Assembly: GCF_015832195.1 (NCBI RefSeq)
Contig: NC_052030.1
Span: 10,187,439 to 10,251,438 of the forward strand
From: Motacilla alba alba
Taxonomy: Eukaryota; Chordata; Aves; Passeriformes; Motacillidae
Direction: 5' to 3'
DNA: 64,000 nucleotides
Shown here piece after piece: positions 12,401 through 24,400 of this stretch (positions are counted from its first letter, which is position 1; each line of letters starts with the position of its first letter). The position numbers and the translations under genes were made by a program. Below the pieces are notes generated by a model. The model was not told where the DNA came from, made no database searches, and was given only the letters and a program-made list of their open reading frames with translations.

Positions 12401-15400
12401 TGGGATCTTTTGTGGACTTTTTTAAGCCATTCTAAAACTGATCCTTAATCTTAGTGTTTAATCAGTGCTGTCAAGTTATGGAAGAATTGCTAAAGATGTT
12501 TTGTCAGACACTGAAATTGCTTTTAATACATCTTGTAAATAATAAATGAACTTGGTTTTCATTTCAAGATTCTTTTCCCTTTCAGGAGTCACATAGGTAA
12601 AGCCATCCTGAGCCAGCCAGCCTGTGTGTCCAAGCTTCTGTCCCTTCTCCTGGATCAGCGTCCTTCTCCGAAGCTGGTCCTTATAATCCTGCAGTTGTGT
12701 CGTGCTGCACTGCCTCTCATGAGTGTCGAGGACTGTGGAAACGTGGAGTTGCCTCCCTGGAGTTACTCAGTGCCCTCTCTGAACAGTGAGCAGGATGATC
12801 CCAGTGACCCAGCCTCCAAGATTGCCTCCCTGCTGCTGGCAAAGCTGGCAGATTATGTCGTTCCAGGTACCGGCAGCTGTTTGGTGTTGTGCCCCAGGGA
12901 CTCCTGTTCCATGGAATCTTGGAATGAAAGGGACCTTAAAGCCCATCCAGTCCCACCCCCTTCCACTCCTTCCATTATCCCAGGTTGCTCCAAACCCTGT
13001 CTGGCCTGGTCTTGGGCACTTCCAGGGATCCAGGGGCAGCCACAGCTTCTCTGGGCGCCCTGTGCCAGGAGCTTTTGTGTTGACAGAGAGCTCAAGAATT
13101 GGGAGGTATTTCTGGGAGCAGGATATTCCTGTGCCTTTCCATCTGCCTCCCTAATTTCCCTGGCCTCTGACCAAAGTGGGTGTCTCAGTGATGTTTCAGA
13201 CACATCCCAGATGTGTCAGCATTACTTCCAAGGGTAAGAAAATTCATGGTTGTGTTTCTTTTTCTTTTTTCCTTTCTGCTTCAAGGCTGCCAGACAGTCC
13301 TTTCTCCAACTGCCTCTGAGCCAGATACTACCTTGGCAAAAGCCAGCCCTAAAAATTCCATAAAAGGTGATAAAGATCCTGGAGAAGAAAGCGAGGCAGT
13401 GGATGGTAAACTCTCTATTTTTATCCATAAAAGAGAAGATCAGTCCTCCCATGAAGTCCTTCAGCCTTTACTAAGGTAATCTCAGCTCACTGGATTGGAA
13501 TTAGAAACAATTTTGCCAGTTCTCTTTATCTTCTCCTTTTTTTCTGGTGCTGCAGCTGCAGAAAAATACATCCTAGATATGAGAGTAAATGGGAAAGCAA
13601 AGTGTCTGCCCAATGTGTTGTGTTTACTGGCAAAGCAGTAAGATCATGCAAAGGAACATGGGGACATCTTCATCTGTCTGAAAACAATCTCATGAAAAAT
13701 CAGCTACTTAGACTCAGTGCTTCTGGTGGAATATCATTTATCTCGTTCATGGTGTGACAGGCTGGGTAGGACTAACAAATAGAACTGTCAAGGCAAAATG
13801 GCTTTAAAAGCACTGCTTTAATAATGCATAAGCTGGACAATAATTTGCTATTAAAGATTCTTTAGTATTCTCAGCACCCACCTGGATGTTGGGATCACTG
13901 AATGCCAGTGCTGTCACCTCCTGCATTTTGTGTTATTTGTTCCATCTTCCCCCACTCCTTGGGCTGGTTTTAAACCCATACTCTAAAAATGACACTAAAA
14001 GGTACAAGTGAAAGGTGAACTCAGATCCCTGGGCATTTGTGATCAATAAAAACCATTTCATGAGGCTTCTTCCTGAGGGAGGAAGGGTTAATGCTTTGAA
14101 TAACTGCATTCAGTAGGACTAAATTCCCTCTGTAAATGGGGTATGTCCTTAACTGCCTCATATTTCTCTTGCTGTTGAGCATTCGGCTGCAAAGGTGGCT
14201 TCAAATCATTTCAAACCACCCATAATATATGGAATTGGACTGTGTAGCTCAGCTGTGTTTTCCAGCAGTCAGAACAAAGCTCCTGTGTTTTGTTTCCCCT
14301 CCAACAGTAGCTCAGAAGGTCGCCCGTTCCGACTGGGAACTGGAGCCAACATGGAGAAGGTGGTGAAGATGGATCGGGACATGACAAAAGTAAGAGGAGA
14401 AATAACTAAAGAATTGCTCAGCATCCTAAAAACTGGTGGCCAGGCAGAATTCTTGGGTTTTACTGATGTTAAGACTCCCTTTTTTTTTTTTTTTATTAAT
14501 CATATTCTTATTCATCATTTACCTCTGTAAAAACAGATCAAATACAGGGGTAAATGATGAAGAATTTCAGCCGATGCTTCCTGTAGCCATTGTAGGTCAG
14601 GTTTAAGCCCCTTTGATATTCTCTTTTCTCAAGTGCTAAATGCACATTGATAATGCAAATTTTAAGCTGCACAGTTGAATTAAAATTTCATGTCTATTTC
14701 CAGGTATTTTCTTGAGTGTTTGCACCAGAAATACTCACTGGTGGCTTTTTGATCAGAGAAACAGAACTGTTAATTCAAGAATGGAATGTTAAAGGCAGTG
14801 AATTTACCCCTGATCTCTCTGTAGATGATAAAAAGCAAGAGACAGAACTTGTCTGTGACTAACACTCACCCAGGAGGGGGTTTTGCTGTGTTCCCAGCAC
14901 TTGTACACGAGCAGAGTGACCAAACAGATCTGACATTTGCTTTCCATGGCAATTTCCTTTGCAGAGTGGCTGCTGTGAAGTCATTACAGAAGAAGCTGCT
15001 GCAGCTCTTAGAAAGGCAACCAAGTGGGCACAATCTGGGCTGATAGTGAGTGTGGGGCCGCCCATAGAGACTGTCAATCCAGAGAGCACCAGTGGCTTGT
15101 CCACGGGGGACAAAAAGAAGACTGCACAAACGTCCATTTGCAGGGAGAGGAATTCAGAGCTCGCCAGGTAAATCCCTTAGCCTGCATTCTGCTTTTCTCT
15201 CTCTATTTGTAGTGCTCTCAAAGATAATCTGGCTGTTCATAAACTTCCTATTTCCTTTTTTTTTTTTTTTTTGTGTATATTTTGTTGACAACTGAAGCTT
15301 CTTTTCATTCTGTGGTCTTGAACTGAATGGTCAAATTGCCTTTGTCTCCTGGCCAGGACGGATCCCGTGAGGCCGTTCATCAGCGGGCACGTTGCAAACA

Positions 15401-18400
15401 GCATGGCAGCAGAGGTGATTGCCCTGCTGCACAGCCTGCTCATGGCCCCAGAGTCCAACGCAGCCCAGATCTGGACAACAACTGCTGAAAAAGTGAGCAA
15501 ACACAACCATGAGGGGCACATTCCTCCCTGGGGGTTGAGTAGTTATATGATTAACAAGGCCTGAGCTGCTCCTTTCTGATTTAAACACAGAGTGTGGAGC
15601 TGGACAGACCCAGCCCTTTCTCAGCTGTCTCAGGGTGGGACAAACACTCAAAATTTACCCATCATCAGTTAATGTGCTGTCATTCTTTTCAGGCATTAAC
15701 AATGCTGTTTGTTGGGGAGTTCCCTTGCCTGTGGCAGGTTATTCTGCCTTGGCTGTTCTCTTGGCTGTGGTCTCTGAGGGTACAAAGTTTTGGCTGGAAC
15801 AAAACATGTTGATTTTATGTTCCTCTGAATCCTGCAGCACCAAATCTATTCCTTAGGTGAAATTCTCAGCAAAAACTTCTGCCAAGATTGTATTTTATCC
15901 TAAAAGTTACCAGGGAATGGTCATGGCTTTGATGGTGCTCAAACTTCAGAGAACTCGGAATATTCTGAGTTACATAATTCTCTTCAAGAACAAAAATAAT
16001 TCTTCTGAGACTGTGTGGGCTGGAGGCTTGGGGCATTGGTTTTTGTTGGAATTGTGCTTTGAAGTCGTTCCCTGGTATTTTTGCTTCTGTCTTCAGGTTC
16101 TGTCTCGGGCTCTGATGTACATTCCACAGCTTGGGAAATATGCAGAGAGCATTTTGGAGAATGGGAGTAGCAGTGGAAGGAAACTGGCTAAACTTCAAAG
16201 GATTGCTCGGCAGGCAGTGGCTGCCCTGTGTGCTCTGGGTGGCTTTAAAGAGACAATTAAAATAGGTTCTGAAGTTCAGGTAATTCAGCACTGTTCATAT
16301 TTGATATCCTAGATGAGAATTGCTGCTCCCCTGAGGTTTTCCCTGCGCTGGGATCCTTGGCAGCAGGATGTGCTTGTGGAACAGCAGCTTGTGGAGCTTG
16401 TTTCCCAAAACACCCCCCTGTGCTTGTGTGTGCAGTTGGTGTGTGATGTCAGACCCTGATTCCTGGTTGGAACACCTTCAATCTCATGCAGCTCTTCTTT
16501 GGTTGTAGGTTTTAGGCAAAGGAATAGCAGGAAGCATTGGAGTTGTGGCATCTATTAATGAGCAAGAAGGTATAGCCACGGTCAAATTCCCACCCACCAC
16601 TATAGACACTAGAAAGACCTCCCAGGCATCAGACACTTTAACTATTCCATTATCTAGGCTCTGTGTTCCAAGATCTGAGGTATGGGAGTTTTGAACATCC
16701 AATATTCAGTATAATCTCGATTCTTGCTTTATTTCTGTCACAGCATACTGACTATTAATCTACAGCACGTTTAAAAAAAGTGTTTCATCTTTGCTTCTAA
16801 ATGATTTGTGATGTTTGCCTTATTTTTTTAAAGCGTATATTAACAATATGTTTAAGTTCTCATTCAAGTAACATAAATATTCATCTTTTGTGCTTAAAGA
16901 TAATCTGTTGCATACTGGGTGGGAGGGGTTTTTTTGTTAATTTCTGGCTTGGTTTGGAGTTTGTTTCTTTTTTCTTTCATTGATGTTTGGTGCTGATTTT
17001 GTGATAGTAAAATATAAGAATTAACTCCAGGTAATAAAACACCCTCATTTCTTAGAAACTAACTACTTGAATTTAACTTTTTACCGTGCCCCCCCCACCA
17101 TCAGGCATTGCCTCTTCATAAACTGTCCATTACTGAGAAGGTAGTACAGGCAGTCCAGTCCATGTTGCTCCCTCAGGAGGGAAGTCTCTCTATTCACACC
17201 TCACTTCCTGCAACAGGAGATGGCTCAACCCCAGTAATGGCAGTGGTCCGGCTCCTTGCTGAAATAAGAACCAGGTGAGTCCTGCCTTTGTGCACAAACA
17301 TCCCAGGGAATTGCATGACTTTGAGTTCTTGTGCCCTTCCTCTGGGGGTGTGCAGCAAGGGACTGCACAAATTCCTCTTTGCTCCCTTTTAAATGTCTGG
17401 GTGTTGTTCATGAGTGTCCCTGCAACACACTGAGCAAATGCTTCAATAAATCCATTTATTGCATTTATTGGAGTCAGGAAAAAGCTGCCTTTGGGGAGGG
17501 TCCAGCTAAAACCAGGGTTCAGGACCACCCTTTAACAACCCTTAATTCACTACTGCAAAGCCAGCTTTGAATTCCATGCACACTTTGTAACACTTAAAAT
17601 GTCTTGTTTTTCTGTTCAGAGCATGCCTGGTGATGGCTCAGCTGTTGGAAGACAGCTCATTCTGTGAAGAATTCATTCAACAGTGCCCAGCTGCTGTAGA
17701 AGTTCTGAATTTGGTGGCCCAGGAGTGCAGCCCTGGTATGTAGCCAACACCTTGGCATATTCAGGTCAGAAACAGAGCAGCTTTTAAAATCCTTTCAGTG
17801 TTCTTTCCTCCAGCTACTCAGAGTTTTGGAGCTGGCACAGGACAGAGTGTCTTGTCACAGCTGCAGAGCTGCTGATGGAAGAGCAGCTAATAATCATCGA
17901 AATCACTAAACATTAGGCATTAATTTAGGCCAGAACAGGATTATTCTGTGTATCAGAGAAGCAAGTCCTGGTTTTCTTCTGCACTCTCCATTTTCCTTGC
18001 TTCCATCATATCCTACTCTGTATTCCTTGACATTATCATTTGTATGTTTTCTTTTTATGACTTTTTTGCTGGTTTTTGCAATGCTTTGTTATATTCCTGA
18101 TCCTTGGGCTTTCCTGGTTTAAGGATAAGCACTGGGCCCAGCAGAAATCTTAGTTCAGGGGTGAGTTTTTAGGAACATGCCAGAGAAAAAGTGGCTGAAG
18201 TGAAGGGTGGGAGCCAAGAGATTTAGGTGTCAAAGGGCAAGAACTGATTTTTGTGACAGTAGACATAATTTTTTTTCCTTTCCTGCCTTTGCTGGGCCAT
18301 AAATTTGTTCACTAAAATGAGCTTTACATCTTAATTAACATAAATGTCTTTACAAACCAGCTATAAATTAAACATGAGAAAATATTTACGTATGTTAAAT

Positions 18401-21400
18401 TTTCCCCTAATTCCGTTGTTTAGCTGAGCGAGGCTGATCAAACCTCCTCCATATGCAAAAACCATATTTATTTCTGCATTAAGATTGCACTGTTGGACTC
18501 AAGGAAGCAGCTGGAGGCTGATGCCTGGTGTGGGTTGTTGTTGCAGGGGAGAGGCTGGTGGTTGTGGAGATGCAGTGTGAGAGGTTACGGATGCTGTACC
18601 GGGACTGTGCTCGGCCCCCTCCTCCTCCCCTGCAAGCAGACAGGAGACAGGTGAGCACAGGCACAGTGCTGAGCCCTCTGCCCTGGGAGAACCCCCTGCT
18701 GCTGCCCAAACTGGGGGCACTCTTGAAATATTTCATGTGAAATTCTCTATTGGGATGGGATTTGTTGGTGTTGTATTAAATGTGCCCCTCATAAACTGGT
18801 TGTATTTTAGTGGGTGGCTTGAATTGTGATTGGTACAATAAACTGCTCTGTTGTGTCTGCAGCCCAAAGAAATCACGTGGAGCCCGTCCAGGGTGTTCCC
18901 CCCAGTGAGAGCCTGCATGTTCTCCTCACACCTCACTGCTGTGACCTTCCTGGCTGACCCCAGTGCAGGTGGGGGACTTCCTCGGGGCACCTTTATCTAT
19001 GCCACCTCCCCAGTGCCAGTGCAGGTGAGACCTCACAGCTCTTCAGCACTTTGTCATTGAATATCCAGCAGGGCATGAAAAGGAAAAGCAAGAAAATTGC
19101 TTCTTTAAGCTGTTTTGTAAATAACTTTTAAAAATGTTATTATTTTTATTTCTAGGCACCGTCATTCTACTGGGAAATTGAAGTGGTTTCCTATGGAGAC
19201 ACAGATGATGACACTGGGCCAATAGTTTCCTTTGGATTTGCCACAGAGGCTGAAAAAAGGGATGGGGCTTGGACAAACCCAGTGGGCACCTGCCTCTTTC
19301 ACAAGTAGGTTGGAGGTGCACGTGAAAAAGCACGTTCAGTACGTTGGTCAGCAGAGTGGGGAGGAGGCTGGAGTGGGCAATACATACTTTTAAATTGAAT
19401 GCTGAACTAGACTGGAATATCTTTGCAAAATCAGGAGGGTTGAGTTGCCTTTTGAGTATCACAGCTTTGGGGGGTGGTGGTCCTGCTCTGGCTCAGTGCT
19501 CTGGCTCACTGTGTCTTTATTCCCCTCAGCAATGGGCGAGCAGTGCATTACAATGGCTCCAGCCTGCTGCAGTGGAAGAGTGTCAGACTGGATGTGACTC
19601 TTTCCCCTGGTATGTGAAAGCATGGCTAAAATCCTTATCTGCTCCATCAGAAAATTCTCTAAATGTCAGGGAAATGCTGGATGAAAAAACTGATTAAATC
19701 CTTTTTGTGATTGTGTTTTTCTCCAGGTGATGTAGCAGGAATTGGATGGGAAAGAACAGAAGGAACTCCCCCTCCTCCAGGGCAGCCAGCAAAGGGCAGA
19801 GTTTATTTTACCTATTGTGGGCAGAGACTTGTGCCCTACCTAGAGGATGTGTCTGGTGGAATGTGGCCAGTTGTGCACATTCAGAAAAAGGCAAGTGTGT
19901 AACAGAAATGTGTCACTTAATACACTCTCAGAAATACTAAAAACGTGATATGAAATATTGAACCTGCTCTGTAGAAAAGCAAATTGATAGTTTTTACTTT
20001 CCTGGGTAGGTTGAGGTATTCATTAGGCCTCCCGGGTGCATGTGTTGTGCCATTATTTTGGTTTTCCCTGCCCCTTGGCACAGCAGTGTGCAGCTGGGCT
20101 GGCAGGATGCCTTGTGCCATGCCAGGAGCTCCTCTCTTGGCATTCCTGGCCAGCAGTGGCCTTGCTTCAAAGCACCCGGCTTGAAGCTGGAAAGCAGGGC
20201 AAGTTCAAAGTGTGTCTTTGGCAGCTTGAAGCTTTCCCAGAGTGCCAGCTGAGGATCCTGGTGGCAGGGAGGTGTGATCAGCTCCTGCCTGGGGCAGAGT
20301 GAGGGCTCAGAGCAGGATCTGAGAGCTTCCCTGCATCCTTTTGCAGAACACCAAGGTGCGGGCGAACTTCGGCTCGCGGCCGTTCGCCTACGCCGAGGGC
20401 CAGGCTCACCGCAACGCCGCCGACCTGTGCCTGGACCTGGCCGAGGAGATCAGTGCCAACTTCGAGGCCCTGCCCTTTGCCATGGCCTCTGACAGTGACA
20501 ATGACGCTGGCACCAGCATCGCCTCCGACCCCGGCACCCACGGGCCCCCCTGCAGGATCGCCGCCGTCGCCACGGCTCAGCAACGTAAAGTGACATTCAC
20601 TCCTTTCAAAGCCCTCCCAGCAGAAATGCCAAGCAAGGAAATAGGATTTAAGCCCGGCCTGGCTGCAGTCTTTAGGCCTTAGGTAGTGCTTGTTTAGGTG
20701 GGGCAGTGCCACAAGTCAAAGTTGTGTTTATCTGATTTTAGACAAGGCAATTAAAGCCATCTTCTTTGGTCTTCCTCTGTGTGAATACACAAATTATTCG
20801 TAATTAACGCAGCCTCAATGAGAAATGATCTCGTTAGGGCTTGGGATACAATAGGATGTCATGGTGGATTGGATCAGCCAATTGGTTATGCTGTGTCAAA
20901 AGGAATTGCATTCCCACCCCCTGACTGGAGAGCATGGGATGCTGTATATCTCCAATTTCATGGGATGTCTTTGCATGCATTAGCATCTCATTATTTCTGT
21001 CTGTGTCTTGCAGAGTATGACAGTGACACATCCTGCCACTATAAAATGGAGCTGAGCTATGAGAACTTCATCACCTCAGGCCCTGATCCTCATCCCCCTC
21101 CTATTGCAGATGATGAAAGTGATGATGATGATGACGATGATATTCCCAGGGTGAGGAATGTGGCAAACTCTCCTCCTCTAGCTTACAGCCTAAAATCAGA
21201 TCTTGTCATGTAGATTTTGAAATTTAGCCATGCCAGAGTTCTTCCTGCTTCCCTTACAAAAATATAACTGCTGATAACTTATCACTTCTTGGTGTTCTAA
21301 AACACTTCTGTCTTTGTAGGAGGATCACTATGCCCTCTTGGTCAAAGCCTGGGAAACCAAGGTTTTCCCTACAATTAGAAGAAGATTCCGTAATGAGGCT

Positions 21401-24400
21401 GAGAGGAAGTCTGGGCTGGATCAGATTAAAGGAGCTTTACAGTTAGGTATGTATTTATTTCCATGCATGTTGTTTTCTGTCATGTGCAGGAAGTCTGAGA
21501 GAGCAGCTGTGTTTCTTTCATATTTTACTGTATTTAGAGCTGGAAAACTTAAAAAAAAATCACTTGCTATTTCCCTCCAGTGCTTAGAATTTGGTTTGTG
21601 CTCATGCTTTTTCTTTAACACTTTTATTGTGTTTGGCTATTTGAATAGAGAAAATGGTTTCAGAAATAGTGACAGAATTCTTTGTGATGGGGATACAGAA
21701 ACATTCTGGAATAATAGTGTGGGAAGAAACTATATCTGTGCGTTTTCTGTGACTATCAAGGCAAAACTTTTTAGGTTTAAGTAATAATAAGGGGAGGTTT
21801 GGGGGTTTTGTAGAATTCAGCTCTGGCAAGACAATGTGTTTGTAGGAAAGTCACAATCAGAGCAAGGCAGATATTCTGAGCCCCCATGAGAAGCTCAGGA
21901 AAAGCTTCCTCAGGAAAACTCCCAATTTCCCTCCTTCAGCCTGACTGAGAGAGTATTTAAGTACTTAGAAAACTCACCTGCTTGGGATATTAATGAGAAT
22001 AAGAACTTACTCAAGTGGCTGAGGGAAATAACTTGCACTCCCTCCTGTCTTTCAGGAATGGTTGATATAGCAAGGCAAACTGTGGAATTCCTGTACGAGG
22101 AAAATGGAGGCATCCCGAGGGATCTCTACCTTCCCACCATCGAGGATATCAAAGATGAAGCAAACAAATTCACAATTGATAAAGTACGGAAAGGTAAGAG
22201 CAGCACAATGGATCCTGAAGGGTAAAGAAAAGCTCAGGGGTTTTTGGGATCTAATCATCACCTGAGGAAAGCACCTTCAAAGTGGTGTCCCTTTCTGCCA
22301 GGTCTCACCGTGGTGACTCGCTCTCCTGACAGCAACAACGTCACCAGCAGTGCTGTAGGAACAGCTCTGCCCAAATTTGCCATTCGGGGCATGCTGAAGA
22401 CATTTGGTCTTCATGGGGTTGTCCTGGATGTGGACTCGGTGAGTGAAGGCAGTCTGGGAGGACTTTTAATGATCAGCATCACACAGTGGGGAGCAAAAAC
22501 TGCTCAGCATGCTGGATTGGGGCTCTCTTGGAAGGATTAATGTGGTTTAATTGTTGTGTTAGCGACAGTGCTGGGTTTGGTGTTGCAGGTGAACGAGCTG
22601 GTCCAAGTGGAGACCTATCTGCGGAGTGAGGGGGTCCTGGTGAGGTACTGGTATCCCATTGACATGTTGGAAAGGCCACCTGCAGGGTACAGGAGGACTG
22701 CAACCAATGGATTGGTCACCCTGGATAATACCAACATCCAAATTCACAGGTGAAAAAAGAGCTGTAGTTACAAGGCACTTTATTACCTGAACTTGAATCA
22801 GCTGAAGGGCATTTCCTGTAGTTCAGTTACCTGCTACAGCTTTGTTCTAAGCAGTACAAACTTCTGAAATCTTATTTTCATGATTTAATATTAAGGAATT
22901 ACTAGAATTAATGTTTGTGTTCCCTAGGGAGCTGTTGAGGAGTGAAGCTGCCCTGGCCAAGCTCTACTGTCGCATGGCTCTGCTCAATATTTTTGCTCCC
23001 AAATCTCCCCACATGTTCACCCGGCTGTTCCACATTCCTGCCATCCGGGATATCACCCTGGAGCACCTGCAGCTGCTCTCCAACCAGCTTCTTGCACCAC
23101 CTCTTCCTGGTAAACACTTGGTTTTGTCCCAGCTCTTCTTTGGTACAGTATTTTTCCGGGGACAAAAAATTATTGGATTTGGTATTTCTTTATTAGCTGG
23201 TTAATAATGATGGTATTTAAGAATGAGCTGGGGTGATCCCACAGCTCCGTGTTTGCCCTCACCAGGGGCTGGGCTGAGGCTGGTGAGGGGCACAGCTGGC
23301 ATGGAGAGGCCATCCCAGCCACAAATCTGGGCCTGGGTGGGTCCTTTCCCCTGCTGACTTTCAGGCAAGGAGTTTTCCACTTGAAAACTGAGGTTTAGAA
23401 TATTCCAGGTGTTTCACAGCTTCTGTTTCCCAGGCTAAATAAACATTTGGAGTGATCTTCGAATGTGAGCTGTTTTCCTTGTCATTGCAGATGGAACCAT
23501 CAGCTCAAGCTCCATTCTCCTGGCCCAGTCCCTGCAGCACTGCATCCATTCCCAGACCTGTGCTGCCACAGACCTTTTCTACCAGGGCAATTCCCAGGCC
23601 ATCAGGGAGTGGCTCACTGTGGCCATCACTCGGACGCTGCATCAGGGAGAGGAGAGTCTGTTGGACCTCACCAAACAGATCTGCTCCTTTCTGCAGGTAA
23701 AATACTCCCTCTTGGGTTCCCTTCTCAGGAGCCCTTGTTCTCTGTGGTTGTAATTTCCATGATGCTGTCCCTCACTGGGAATTGTTTCTCTGGATGGGCT
23801 CTGTTATCCTGCTTGTAGGGGGCACACTGAAAACAGAAGCAGTAGCAATGCTCTGGATTGAATTAAAATGAAGTGGCCTCCCACTGTGTCATAATTTGCA
23901 ATTAATTAAATGCATTGGCTGTAGAGCACTCTAAATAAAGAAGAGGGAGGAGGTTTGCTGCTGTTTGGGATCTCTCATGATGAATTGTCCCGTTACAGGC
24001 AGCACCGGAACAATTTCCTGCTGAAGAATTCCCAATTTCTGAATCCAAGGTCAACATGGATGTGAATTTTCCTGGGGCTGCCTTTGTGATTGTGTCCTGC
24101 AAGGAAAGTCAGTCTGGGTTCCGAAAAGAGTGAGTCGTGGAGAGGGGCGAGGCTGGGTCTGAGCCTGGCCCCCCTGGGGATGGAGTTATTTATTTTGTTC
24201 CAGTTTTCTCTTCTCCGGGACTTACTCTGAGTGCTGGCTGGGATATTTCCCAGCTGGTTTGAGCCTAACCAAGCTGTGCTGCTGTTTCCCCAGCTCGTCC
24301 CTGTACAAGGCGCCCTGGGCTCGGGTGCTGGTCTATGGGCTGGGGCACAAGGTGAAGAGGAACGGGCAGCTGAACCTGATCGAGGCCGTGTGCTACCCCC

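Noticed and set aside
12626..13237. Read-through open frame continuing past exon w20
   Set aside because: The continuation runs through a GT donor at 12867 into a CR1 fragment.
20818..21213. 131-codon open frame including intron sequence before w35
   Set aside because: Only 21014-21150 fits the protein and phases; the rest is intron.
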